Shown: piece by piece, positions 17,347 through 26,171 of the stretch
Layout: every line of letters starts with the position of its first letter
Position numbering within the stretch: position 1 is the stretch's first letter
From: Phaeodactylibacter luteus
GTDB lineage: Bacteria; Bacteroidota; Bacteroidia; Chitinophagales; Saprospiraceae
DNA: 64,000 nucleotides
Assembly: GCF_007993045.1 (NCBI RefSeq)
Contig: NZ_VOOR01000015.1
Span: forward strand, 52,471 to 116,470
Reading direction: 5' to 3'
Translations under genes and position numbers: made by a program
The notes under the pieces: model-generated
What the model was told of the DNA's origin: nothing
Database searches by the model: none
The model's input: the letters and a program-made list of their open reading frames with translations, nothing else

Positions 17347-18006
17347 ATGAAAAGGATTACCATTGTGTTGGCTGGGCTGAGCCTGGCCCTGGTTTTTAGT
17401 TTGAGCAGCTGCGGTGGCAGCAACAGCGATGCTCCGGCCGGGGCAGATACTGCATCGGAAAGTGCATCCGAAGAGGGCGGGGGGCAGTCAGAAGACAACC
17501 CCTTCAAAGCTATGGAAAAGGCAGCTGAAGAAATAGAAAAGCAAATGTCTGGCGATGGGGAAAAAGCCGAGGTGGTCGATTTCCGGAAACTTAAAAGCCT
17601 GCTGCCTGCTAAAATGGCGGGGCTTAGCCGTACCGACCACGGAGGGGAGAAGGTTGGGATGATGGGCTTCAAAATGTCTACAGCCCAAGCTACCTATGGG
17701 GAAGGCGAAAAACAGATAGAAGCAGCCATCATCGACTTTGCGGGGGTAGGCATGGCGATGGCGAGCCTCGCTTCTTGGTCTACTCTAGAGATAGACCGGG
17801 AGAGCGACGAGGGCTACGAGCGCACCACCACCATTGGCGGCCATAAGGCATTCGAAAAATACGATGCCGCCCGTCAGGAAGGCCAGGTCAGCATCATCAT
17901 GAACGATCGCATCTTAGTCACTTTAGAGGGGCAAGGCATCACAGATTCAGAGCTCCGCGAGGCGCTTTCTGCTCTTGATTTGGATGCTATAGGGAATGTG
18001 AGATAG
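17347..18006 (+). CDS. Hypothetical lipoprotein
   Basis: 219 aa. The signal peptide ends in the lipobox SLSSC (Cys22), followed by a Gly/Ser/Asp/Glu-rich linker, so the protein should be lipid-anchored. Residues 85-215 form a compact domain (VVDFRKLKSLLPAKMAGLSR ... ATYGEGEKQIEAAIIDFAGV ... VSIIMNDRILVTLEGQGI) that resembles the many small Bacteroidota lipoproteins of unknown function. No enzymatic motif is visible. It is a single gene with a convergent neighbour. Confidence 0.88.
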   Translation: MKRITIVLAGLSLALVFSLSSCGGSNSDAPAGADTASESASEEGGGQSEDNPFKAMEKAAEEIEKQMSGDGEKAEVVDFRKLKSLLPAKMAGLSRTDHGGEKVGMMGFKMSTAQATYGEGEKQIEAAIIDFAGVGMAMASLASWSTLEIDRESDEGYERTTTIGGHKAFEKYDAARQEGQVSIIMNDRILVTLEGQGITDSELREALSALDLDAIGNVR

Positions 18007-18057
18007 GGCAAGCGGAAGCCGGGCTAAGCGCGTGTTGGGATTTTGGCCTTCTAGTCG

Positions 18058-18085
18058 AAAAAGTGTCCCGCTGTCTAGCGGGACA
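18058..18085 (-). terminator. Terminator of the minus-strand gene at 18121
   Basis: The stem TGTCCCGCT (18064-18072) / AGCGGGACA (18077-18085) has a 4-nt loop. On the minus strand it is followed by CTTTTTC (18063-18057). Confidence 0.65.
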
Positions 18086-18120
18086 GACCGATTACTAAAG
18101 TCCCAATACGCTCTAAAGGG

Positions 18121-18510
18121 TTACCCCTGCTGGCCCGGCAACTGCCGCTCAAGCACACGGTGAAATTTGAGCAGGTGTTGTGGGTCCGCCTCGTTGTAGA
18201 GGCAAAGGATGAGGGTAGAGCGCTTTCGGCGGTCGGAAGGGAAGAGGATCTTCACAGGGTTGTGCACATAGCCGTTGTCTTCGAACAATAGGATCTGTTT
18301 GTTGCGGGTCGGCAGCCGGAAAAGCAGGAGCTCACTCACATCGGCGGGCAGCGGGATATCGCTATAGCCTTCTTCCGCAAGGAACTGCCGCACCATTGCA
18401 AAGGTGGCCTCCAAGCGGGAGCCTCCAAATACCGTCCGGTATTCGTACCCATCGCTTTCGCCGCCCAGGTATGCTGTCCCAGCAGGGGGGAAATCTTCTC
18501 GCAAAGGCAT
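18121..18510 (-). CDS. Hypothetical protein, 129 aa
   Basis: Start chosen at 18510 (MPLREDFPPAGTAYLGGESD). The open frame extends 33 codons further but that part has no recognisable protein character and runs into the intergenic region shared with bioY. No signal peptide or membrane helix. Mixed alpha/beta composition with a central block LSELLLFRLPTRNKQILLFE-type alternating hydrophobics (about 65-90). I do not recognise the family. It is divergent from bioY, with a 147-bp gap. Confidence 0.7.
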   Translation of the reverse strand: MPLREDFPPAGTAYLGGESDGYEYRTVFGGSRLEATFAMVRQFLAEEGYSDIPLPADVSELLLFRLPTRNKQILLFEDNGYVHNPVKILFPSDRRKRSTLILCLYNEADPQHLLKFHRVLERQLPGQQG

Positions 18511-18657
18511 GATTGAAAGTGGCTCTGATTGAAAAAAGGGCAGGCAGGGTCTGCCAGTAGTATTCCCTAGGTAAAGGTACCGCAAGTGGGGGAGAAAACC
18601 ATATTGCATTTGTATTTTTTTAACAAATTGTGTTTAAAAAACATGACTTGCCTAACA

Positions 18658-19197
18658 ATGAAACAACGTGCGCTTCCCCTTCTCTTTCGGCTTGTTTTAG
18701 GCGCCCTGTTCATTGCTCTGCTCGCCCAGCTCTCCATCCCTTCCCCCCAAGCCCTGGGCGGCATCCCCATCACCGGTCAGAGCCTGGCGGTACTTTTGGT
18801 CGGGCTGTTACTGCCCTTCCCGTGGGGCGGGGGAGCGGTACTGCTCTACCTCCTGCTCGGTGGGCTGGGGCTGCCGGTTTTTGCCGAAGGGGGCAGCGGA
18901 TGGCCGTCCTTTTCGGGGGGTAGCGGAGGGTTTCTTATTGGCTTTTTTATAGCAGCACTAGGCATGGGATTGCTGCGCCGCCGGGGATGGGGGCAGCATT
19001 TGGGCTACAGCCTCCTGGCCAATGGGCTGGGCACAGCCGTTATTGTGGGAAGTGGGCTGCTGTGGCTGGCGTACTTGTACGGCTGGGGCAAGGCGCTGGA
19101 ATACGGCTTCTATCCATTCTGGCTGGGGGCTATCGTGAAGATACTGCTGGGCGGCTTCATCGCCTGGAGTATGCTGCGGAATCGCAATGCCGTTTAG
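18658..19197 (+). CDS. bioY: Biotin transporter BioY (ECF S component)
   Basis: Substrate-binding membrane subunit of an energy-coupling-factor biotin importer. About six transmembrane helices; the family block VPITGQSLAVLLVGLLL-like (here IPITGQSLAVLLVGLLL) and YLLLGGLGLPVFAEGGSGW with GGFLIGF are diagnostic. ATG at 18658 (MKQRALPLLFRL) gives 179 aa, the common length; ATGs at 18643 or 18586 would add residues ahead of the first helix. No EcfA/EcfT genes lie nearby, so it uses a shared module or acts alone. Confidence 0.93.
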   Translation: MKQRALPLLFRLVLGALFIALLAQLSIPSPQALGGIPITGQSLAVLLVGLLLPFPWGGGAVLLYLLLGGLGLPVFAEGGSGWPSFSGGSGGFLIGFFIAALGMGLLRRRGWGQHLGYSLLANGLGTAVIVGSGLLWLAYLYGWGKALEYGFYPFWLGAIVKILLGGFIAWSMLRNRNAV

Positions 19198-19250
19198 GTC
19201 AGACATGAACCACATCGCCGCTCATTTGTCGATAATAAAAGGAATGAGCT

Positions 19251-20543
19251 ATGAAATGGAAACTCCTGACTGTTGCATTGTGCTGCCTCATGTCGCTTTG
19301 CCTTTCCGCGCAGACTTTTCCGCTCAAAGGTACTGTACAAGACTCTAAAACAGGCGTAGGCATCCCTTTTGCCAACCTGCTTCTCCTTACGGAAAAGACG
19401 GGAACTGCAGCGGATGCGAACGGGCAGTTTGAGCTTTCCGTCCGGGAATGGCCCGCCCAGATCCGTGTTTCTGCTATTGGCTACCTCACCGATACGGTAG
19501 TGGTGGAGCAGGCAGACGCGCTTCAGATTGCCCTTCAACCCGTACCCGCTGATTTACCCCTGGTAGAGGTCCTTGCACAGAAAAAACTCCGGCAGCTTAG
19601 CCCGGAAGGCCGCCTCCCCTTTGCCTTTGCCATTTGGGATGATTACCTCTTCATCCTCAGCCGGAAAAGCACGGGGGGCAATGCCTGGATTGAAGTGCGC
19701 TCACCAGACGGGATCTTGCTTTTTGAGCAGCAGCTCGACCTGCGCCGGGTCACTGATATTGAAGCCAACTGCCGCAACCGCCTCTACCTGCTGGCGAACT
19801 ACCGCTACATCAACCTGGGCTATACCCGGGCGCAAATCGTACCCATCGAAACCATGAAGTATACCGATTATATCAGCGCTTACCGCGATTGCCGGTGCAG
19901 TACCGAAGAGGCGATGTATTATGAGAATGTGGCTTATCAGGGCCTGCTCAAGCGGTACCTGAGGGCCAGCCTGGCCAACGGAGCGCTCGATAACTTCCGG
20001 CAGGTCCTCTACGCGGAGCAGCTGGACAACTATATGGCAGACCTCGGCCTGATTTTGGAGGGCCAGTCGATCTCCAACACGGGGGAGGTGTCTAGAGCGG
20101 AAAACGATTACATCCGTACCCGTCAGACAGATGCTGACTTCCTGCAGCGGGTATTTTACAAGAATCCTCAGGACAACTTCCTCTTTTTGGCCGGAGGGGA
20201 GTTAATCCTGTTTAACCACGATGAACAGCAAATTGAATATTTCGATGCCGAAGGCCGTTCAAAACAGATGATACCAGCCCATTATGTGCAACATGAAAAT
20301 TGGAATGGCCGGGTCATTCAGGATTTAAAAACGGAAGCATGCTATGCGCTGCTGCGCGACGAGACCGGCTATCTGCTCGCCCAAATTGACCTGAACACAG
20401 GGCAAATAGGGGAGCCAGTGCCCCTCAATATCTTGTTTTACGATGACATTGCCATCTACAACAGCACGGCGTTCGTGCTGGGTACGCCTACTGCCCATGC
20501 TTTTTCTGACGTTAAACGTTTATATACGAAGCCTCTTTGGTAG
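19251..20543 (+). CDS. Exported protein with carboxypeptidase-regulatory-like domain
   Basis: 430 aa with a signal peptide ending SLCLSAQ. A CarboxypepD_reg-like beta-sandwich follows (about 22-110; FPLKGTVQDSKTGVGIPFAN ... IRVSAIGYLTDTV). The remaining 300 residues (FAFAIWDDYLFILSRKSTGG, then repeated YLL/ILF beta strands) have a beta-propeller-like character but no named family. There is no TonB barrel. It probably sits in the periplasm or on the outer membrane. It is convergent with the beta-barrel gene at 20548, 4 bp away. Confidence 0.8.
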   Translation: MKWKLLTVALCCLMSLCLSAQTFPLKGTVQDSKTGVGIPFANLLLLTEKTGTAADANGQFELSVREWPAQIRVSAIGYLTDTVVVEQADALQIALQPVPADLPLVEVLAQKKLRQLSPEGRLPFAFAIWDDYLFILSRKSTGGNAWIEVRSPDGILLFEQQLDLRRVTDIEANCRNRLYLLANYRYINLGYTRAQIVPIETMKYTDYISAYRDCRCSTEEAMYYENVAYQGLLKRYLRASLANGALDNFRQVLYAEQLDNYMADLGLILEGQSISNTGEVSRAENDYIRTRQTDADFLQRVFYKNPQDNFLFLAGGELILFNHDEQQIEYFDAEGRSKQMIPAHYVQHENWNGRVIQDLKTEACYALLRDETGYLLAQIDLNTGQIGEPVPLNILFYDDIAIYNSTAFVLGTPTAHAFSDVKRLYTKPLW

Positions 20544-20547
20544 CTCA

Positions 20548-21270
20548 TTAATAAAACCGCACCCCAAATTCCAGCCCCAGTTGCACATACCCGAGCTCAA
20601 AGGCATTGGGCCCGTTGAGGGCCTCTGATTCACCCGTGAGCTGCTGGAATTGAATGCGGGGGCCTGCGAAGAAGGTCGTTCCGCCCAGGTTCATTTCCAC
20701 ACCTGCACTGCCCAGAATACTCAGCTGCAACCGGTCGAAGTCAACGTTGGAAACGGGCTCGGTGCGGCGGTCTACCCCTCCGTTATCAGGCAGCTCGTGC
20801 CGTATTTTCCCAACGGATTGTATATGGACGCGGGCAGCGATGCCACCTGAGAGGTAAAGCCGCGTTTGCTCGCCGGGCGAAAGATAAGTCAGGCGCAGTG
20901 GGGCTTCGATGAACCGGTTGATGGTTTGGTAGGTCACCTTGCCAATATTGGGTGCGGGGATGCCGGGGTCGAAGCCGCCCTGCCCGTCATGTTGATTGCC
21001 CCAAAGAAAATCGTTGCCGTCCAATTGGAGCCTGTTCCCGATCTCGGTATAGGCCAGCCCGGACTGCAACCGGAAATTTTGCCCCAGCTGATACCCGACC
21101 TGCATACCGGCGTGTTTGGAAAATCGGGGGCCGAAATCGTCAATAACCGGATCCTGTTCCCACGACAGATGCGGGAATAGCTCCACACCAAAGGAGAAAC
21201 GGCTTTGCGCAGTTCCGGAAAAGCTTAAAAACAGGATGCAAACAACAGGAAGGAAGGTTATAGGTCTCAT
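20548..21270 (-). CDS. Outer-membrane beta-barrel protein (PorT/OMP_b-brl-like)
   Basis: 240 aa with a signal peptide (MRPITFLPVVCILFLSFSGT, cut near AQS). Alternating amphipathic strands run to a C-terminal aromatic-ended strand (LGYVQLGLEFGVRFY), the BAM-recognition signature. Segments such as VGYQLGQNFRLQSGLAYTEI and APLRLTYLSPGEQTRLYLSG are typical of small Bacteroidota barrels. The specific role is unknown. Confidence 0.85.
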   Translation of the reverse strand: MRPITFLPVVCILFLSFSGTAQSRFSFGVELFPHLSWEQDPVIDDFGPRFSKHAGMQVGYQLGQNFRLQSGLAYTEIGNRLQLDGNDFLWGNQHDGQGGFDPGIPAPNIGKVTYQTINRFIEAPLRLTYLSPGEQTRLYLSGGIAARVHIQSVGKIRHELPDNGGVDRRTEPVSNVDFDRLQLSILGSAGVEMNLGGTTFFAGPRIQFQQLTGESEALNGPNAFELGYVQLGLEFGVRFY

Positions 21271-21422
21271 ATCTAGGGTGTTTGATTCACTTTTAGAACC
21301 CGGCGTGCAAGTCTAACGCTGCGTTCGAATAAATATTTTTTGGGTTTGGACAGGTACAATACCTACCTGCCCGCCTGTACCTTTACGTTTGGGGTGGAAT
21401 TGAAGCTCTAAAAAGGCGTGCC

Positions 21423-23141
21423 TCACCGGGCGATGATAAACCGTTTTGCTGCACTTTCCCCTTCGGCAGTCTGAAAAGACACGATATACACACCCGCCGG
21501 ATACGGACTGATGTTTACGTGGAGCGGGTTGTCGCCTTGTGCGGGCAGCGCAAATTGCTCCATAATTTGCCCTGTGGGATGAATAATCCGGCAGGTGGCA
21601 GCGCCAACTGTACCGGAACCACTCCAGTCAATAAAGAGCTCGTCCTGTGCCGGATTAGGAAAAATATTGAGTTCCATTGCTTCAGATGCAATTGGCGTGC
21701 TGACTACAAAATCAGCGCAAGTGCCATCATTCCCTGAATTGGCATCGGTCTTGTCGTCGGGGTGTGAGGTCCAGAAGCAAACGGGCTCCAGGTCTCCCGC
21801 ATTGCCCCCGGTGTGGATCCAGAAATTGCTCAGCGTCACCTGTAAAGTATTGCCGGGGAGAAGGTCCTGCCCTTCGACATCATAGGCAAAGCGTGCGGGA
21901 CGATTACCAGACCGGATTTTGAACCGGCTGACAGCTTCGTCACCGAAATTTTGTACCTGGACTACAACCGAGTCAAAGTAAGTCCGGCTCAACCCTGGAA
22001 AAGCCGGATCGCCCTGCGTGTAAAGCACCGCTCCTAATTGGTACCCAACAACGCCCAGGTCCCGGTCGAGCCCAAAGTCTTCGCCTTCAAAGGTGTAGGA
22101 AGTGGAGAAAAAGGCTTCTGTACCTCCCGTTGGCATATCGGAGCCAAATGTTTCCAGTCCGGCAAGCCCCAGGTATTCGGCGCCCACATCCACGCGCCAA
22201 AATTCACTATCTTCATTCAGAGGGAAGCTGCCCTGCAATTGAAGGCTGTCATTGAAAATATAGGCTTGCTGGCTTTGCGTAAGCACAGCTACCTTGCCAT
22301 AGCCGGTGGAGAAATCTAAAATAGAGTCGGCTGTGAAATCAGCGGCCTGCAGGATTTCAAAATCAGGTGAAAGGGCAAAGAGTGAATCGTGCCGGTAGCC
22401 GATGATGCCGTTGTATGGATTGGGCTCAATGCGGCTGAAATGCCACTGCGGAAAGTGATCCGTCGGTGCTCCCTGTTCGGAAATCGTGTACAAGCCAGTA
22501 GGCCCGGTATAAATCAAGCGCCCATCTGAGGTGATCGTTTGATCCTGCACCTGGAATTCAAAGAAGGATTCCCATAATGGCTGACAGGACTCCATAGAAT
22601 ACTTTCCGCCATGAGCGTTGTCGAAGCTAAAGTGAGCAGACCCCGGGCTAAATAAGGCTACTTCACCGGTCGGGAAAGCATCCCCTGTGGGGCCACTGTT
22701 GAAATCATGAGAAAAGTGGTGACCGCAGGCAAGCCCTTCTTGTTCCCAACTGGTATTATATCGTCTAAAAAGACGCTCAATGATTCCAAAGCCCCACTCA
22801 TCTACCCACCCTTCGATTTGGGGGATGACAATTGTGGAGTCCGGGAGTTCGATAATATCTGAAATATCAAGCGTGGCGCCGCTTTCGTAAATCTCTTGCA
22901 AGGCGATAAAAAAGGCCTCAGGCTCTTCTTCACTGCTGACTACCAATTTATGCTCTCTAGACCCGTCAGGTTGAGGGTCCGGCCTAAATTTGAAAGTGAA
23001 ATTCAGCAAGTGCTCCCCCCGCTGAGACACTACAAAGGTCTTAAGGCTATCCGGGAATAGCTCGTCGAGCGCCCATTCGACTTGAGCATTGGCCGTAATC
23101 GTAGCGGACAAAAGCGCAGTGCAAAAGAGAGGCCATTTCAT
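21423..23141 (-). CDS. Secreted protein with T9SS C-terminal sorting domain
   Basis: 572 aa from the ATG at 23141 (MKWPLFCTALLSATITANAQ), which begins the signal peptide. The frame stays open upstream to 23420 only because it reads through MITE copy D. The passenger has a beta-propeller-like middle (SDGRLIYTGPTGLYTISEQG ... YGKVAVLTQSQQAYIFNDSL) and a CARDB/FN3-like segment. The T9SS type A domain is LNIFPNPAQDELFIDWSGSG ... GVYIVSFQTAEGESAAKRFI. It is expected to be surface-exposed or released; no catalytic motif is seen. Confidence 0.87.
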   Translation of the reverse strand: MKWPLFCTALLSATITANAQVEWALDELFPDSLKTFVVSQRGEHLLNFTFKFRPDPQPDGSREHKLVVSSEEEPEAFFIALQEIYESGATLDISDIIELPDSTIVIPQIEGWVDEWGFGIIERLFRRYNTSWEQEGLACGHHFSHDFNSGPTGDAFPTGEVALFSPGSAHFSFDNAHGGKYSMESCQPLWESFFEFQVQDQTITSDGRLIYTGPTGLYTISEQGAPTDHFPQWHFSRIEPNPYNGIIGYRHDSLFALSPDFEILQAADFTADSILDFSTGYGKVAVLTQSQQAYIFNDSLQLQGSFPLNEDSEFWRVDVGAEYLGLAGLETFGSDMPTGGTEAFFSTSYTFEGEDFGLDRDLGVVGYQLGAVLYTQGDPAFPGLSRTYFDSVVVQVQNFGDEAVSRFKIRSGNRPARFAYDVEGQDLLPGNTLQVTLSNFWIHTGGNAGDLEPVCFWTSHPDDKTDANSGNDGTCADFVVSTPIASEAMELNIFPNPAQDELFIDWSGSGTVGAATCRIIHPTGQIMEQFALPAQGDNPLHVNISPYPAGVYIVSFQTAEGESAAKRFIIAR

Positions 23142-23229
23142 AGCCGTTGGGGTTTTTTCTTCAATATAGTGCAATGACACTGTAAACGCCAACAAAAAAT
23201 AAAGCAGCGTCGGGCAGCCAACAAAGCAA

Positions 23230-23413
23230 GGGCACAAACCAAAATGTCGCAGTCGTTTATGCTTTTCGGGCTTATAGCCTGGCATTGGCCTAGCGCTGCG
23301 GAGGGGTGGCAAGCCCGCTAGGGCCGAGCGGATAGCGAGCCCCGCAGCATAGCGGCACCTGCCCATTGGGCAGGGGCAGGCCCCCAAAAAAAGCGACAAT
23401 CTGGTTGGGGCCC
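23230..23413 (+). repeat. Dispersed MITE-like repeat, copy D (complete)
   Basis: 184 bp with termini GGGCACAAACCAAAATGTCG and CGACAATCTGGTTGGGGCCC. It is flanked by the direct repeat AAAGCAA (23223-23229 and 23414-23420), a likely target-site duplication. It carries the short core variant. It lies between divergent genes (starts at 23141 and 23500). Confidence 0.9.
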
Positions 23414-23499
23414 AAAGCAATCACGGATGAAGCCGGATAGCTAGCGGTTGTTCCTTACCTTTACGAGTGTTATCCGCATTGTTTTAACCATCTACTAAT

Positions 23500-26082
23500 A
23501 TGAATACACTCCGCTTTTTGACCTGTCTCGTATCGCTGCTTAGCCTTTCCTTTGCCAGCTCCGCCCAGCCCGTCCCCCTGACCTTCCGGGTAGACATGAG
23601 CCAGGAAACCCTGTCGCCCAACGGTGTGCACGTTGCCGGCAACTTTCAGGCCGTAGCTGGCTACGGTGGGGATTGGATGCCTGGCGCTTCTCCGCTGGCA
23701 GACCCAGACGGAGACCAGGTGTATGAACTGACCGTAGAGGTGCCCCCCGGCACTTACCTGTACAAATTTGTCAATGGCAGCAGCTGGAATGAAAAGCCGG
23801 AGCTGCCTTCCGCAGATTGCGCGCTTGGCGATGGCGGCGGCAACTTCAACCGGCAGGTGACCGTAGGAGAGGCCGGGCTAAGCCTCCCGGCGGTCATCTT
23901 TGATTCCTGCAATGCCACGCTGCGCCTCGCCGTCAGTATGGAAATGGAAACGGTCGCTCCGGAGGGCGTCTTCGTGATGGGCGACTTCCAGGAAGCAGCC
24001 GGGCTGCCGGCGGACTGGGACCCTACGGCTATCCCCTTACAGGATGAGGATGGGGACGGCGTGTTCGAAACCCGCCTGAGCGTACCCCCCGGTGACTATC
24101 AGTATGTTTTCCTCAATGGCAGCACCGTGGAGGCACCGCCTTTGGATTGCACGGTGGAAGGGCCGGATGGGCAGCGGGTTCGTACGGTACAGGCGGAGGT
24201 TGGTGGCACCGGGCCTTTGGTGTATTGCTTCAACAGCTGCACCCTCTGTGACCCGGCTTTCTCCCTCGACTTTGAGACACACTGGTGGAACGATGCCGTC
24301 TTCTACGAAATCTTCGTCCGCAGTTTTTACGATAGCAACGGCGATGGCATAGGCGATTTTCAGGGCATCATTGAGAAACTGGACTACCTCAACGATGGCG
24401 ACCCGGAAACCGATACCGACTTGGGCATTACCGGCATTTGGCTGATGCCGATGATGGAATCGCCTTCCTACCACGGCTATGACGTCACGGACTATTACGC
24501 CACAGAACCGGACTATGGCACTATGGAGGACTTTGAGGCTTTGCTGGATGCTGCCCATGAGCGTGGCATCCGTGTGATCATCGACTTTGTGATGAACCAT
24601 ACCTCTGATCAGCACCCCTGGTTTCAGCAATCGGCCAACAGCCTGGGCGGCTACCGGGACTGGTACGTGTGGTCGGGCTCCAATCCGGGCTTCATTGGCC
24701 CGTGGGGGCAGACCGTCTGGCACCCGCGCAACGGCGATTATTACTATGGCCTGTTCTGGGGCGGCATGCCGGACCTCAACTACAGCCATCCCCCGGTGAA
24801 AGAGGAAATTTTTGACATCGCTGAGTTCTGGCTCAACAAAGGCGTGGATGGTTTCCGGCTAGATGCCATCAAGTACCTCGATGAGGATGGGGCAATACTG
24901 GAAAATACGCCTGAGACCTTTGAGCTGCTGGAGGATTTCAGAACTTTGTACAAAAATACAAATGCGGATGCTGTAACGGTAGGAGAGGTGTGGTCCAATA
25001 CCGCCTCCATCCTTCCTTATGTGGGCGAAGGCCGGCTCGACTTATGCTTTGACTTCGATCTGGCCAGCAGCATGATCAACGCTGTGAACAATAGTAATGC
25101 CCTGCCTGTACGTCAGCAGCTGGCCCTCATGCAGGCAGGGTACCCTAAGCTGCAGTATGCTACCTTCCTGTCCAACCACGATATCGATCGGGTTTACAAT
25201 CAGTTGGGCGAGAACCCTGCCAAGATGAAACAGGCAGCATTCATCTACCTCACTTTGCCAGGCACGCCCTTTATTTATTACGGAGAAGAGGTGGGCATGA
25301 CGGGCACCGGCGCGCACGAGAACATCCGCCGCCCAATGCAATGGTCTCCCGGGCCCAATGCCGGTTTTACCACCGCTCAGCCTTGGATTGGGCTGGGCAA
25401 CAACTATGCTGCTCAGAATGTGGCTGTGATGCAAACGGATGAAGCTTCGCTTTTTCACACCTACCGGAGCTTAGTGCAGCTGCGCAACGAAGAGGAGGCG
25501 CTGCGCCGGGGCTATCTGCTCGATATCGCTGCCTCTGTGCCCGAAGTGCTGAGCTACGCTCGTGTTGCTCCGGAGGAAGCGGTCATCGCGCTGTCCAATC
25601 TTAGCAGCGAAGGCAGAGCCCCAATACTGTCGATGCCTGTTTCATCCTTGCCGGCCGGGGCCTACCGCGTGACAGACCTTCTCGCAGGGAGTGATTTGGG
25701 AAGCATCGAGCTCAACAGCTTAGGAGGGTTTGAGGGTTGGGCAATACCTGGTGGGGAGCTTGATGCTCGTGAGGGCCGGATCATCAAGCTGTCTTTGGAA
25801 GCTACAGCTGGGGTATCGTCTGAAGGAGCCCCTTCGTTCCAGGTGCGCCTCGCTCCCAATCCGGTATCGGGCCTGTTGAGCATCAATATTGAAGGGCGAG
25901 GCCCCGCGATGCGCGCGCAGGCAGCGCTGTTCGATGTGTCTGGGCAGTGCCTTCGGCAACTGGCGCTCGAGCGTGCCACCGGGGCCATAGACTTGAGCGG
26001 GCTGCCTGCAGGCTTGTACTTTTTACGGGTGCAGCAAGGGCAGCAAGTGCAGGTAGCCAGGGTGGCTAAGGTGCAGGAGTAA
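23500..26082 (+). CDS. Secreted GH13 alpha-amylase with two N-terminal beta modules and T9SS domain
   Basis: 860 aa. After the signal peptide (ending SSAQ), two tandem starch-binding-like E-set/CBM modules lie at about 22-125 and 145-250 (VPLTFRVDMSQETLSPNGVH; LRLAVSMEMETVAPEGVFVM). The GH13 barrel starts near WWNDAVFYEIFVRSFYDSNG and has VIIDFVMNHTSDQHPWF. The catalytic nucleophile is Asp455 (GFRLDAIKY), the acid/base Glu496 (VGEVWS) and the third carboxylate Asp561 (SNHDID). A C-terminal T9SS domain follows (RLAPNPVSGLLSINIEG ... GLYFLRVQQGQQVQVARV). It should hydrolyse alpha-1,4-glucans at the cell surface; exact specificity is not resolved. The SusC/SusD pair lies 5 kb downstream and is not in the same unit. 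Confidence 0.95.
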   Translation: MNTLRFLTCLVSLLSLSFASSAQPVPLTFRVDMSQETLSPNGVHVAGNFQAVAGYGGDWMPGASPLADPDGDQVYELTVEVPPGTYLYKFVNGSSWNEKPELPSADCALGDGGGNFNRQVTVGEAGLSLPAVIFDSCNATLRLAVSMEMETVAPEGVFVMGDFQEAAGLPADWDPTAIPLQDEDGDGVFETRLSVPPGDYQYVFLNGSTVEAPPLDCTVEGPDGQRVRTVQAEVGGTGPLVYCFNSCTLCDPAFSLDFETHWWNDAVFYEIFVRSFYDSNGDGIGDFQGIIEKLDYLNDGDPETDTDLGITGIWLMPMMESPSYHGYDVTDYYATEPDYGTMEDFEALLDAAHERGIRVIIDFVMNHTSDQHPWFQQSANSLGGYRDWYVWSGSNPGFIGPWGQTVWHPRNGDYYYGLFWGGMPDLNYSHPPVKEEIFDIAEFWLNKGVDGFRLDAIKYLDEDGAILENTPETFELLEDFRTLYKNTNADAVTVGEVWSNTASILPYVGEGRLDLCFDFDLASSMINAVNNSNALPVRQQLALMQAGYPKLQYATFLSNHDIDRVYNQLGENPAKMKQAAFIYLTLPGTPFIYYGEEVGMTGTGAHENIRRPMQWSPGPNAGFTTAQPWIGLGNNYAAQNVAVMQTDEASLFHTYRSLVQLRNEEEALRRGYLLDIAASVPEVLSYARVAPEEAVIALSNLSSEGRAPILSMPVSSLPAGAYRVTDLLAGSDLGSIELNSLGGFEGWAIPGGELDAREGRIIKLSLEATAGVSSEGAPSFQVRLAPNPVSGLLSINIEGRGPAMRAQAALFDVSGQCLRQLALERATGAIDLSGLPAGLYFLRVQQGQQVQVARVAKVQE

Positions 26083-26171
26083 AGTTGTTTTTTGGGGAGC
26101 CATGCAGGAGAGGGCAGCAGCCTTATCGGCGCAAATCCCTATATTCGCCCAAAATTTCAGAATCCCCAATC

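Noticed and set aside
23142..23420. N-terminal extension of the T9SS protein gene at 21423
   Set aside because: It is encoded by MITE copy D; the signal peptide starts at the internal ATG at 23141.
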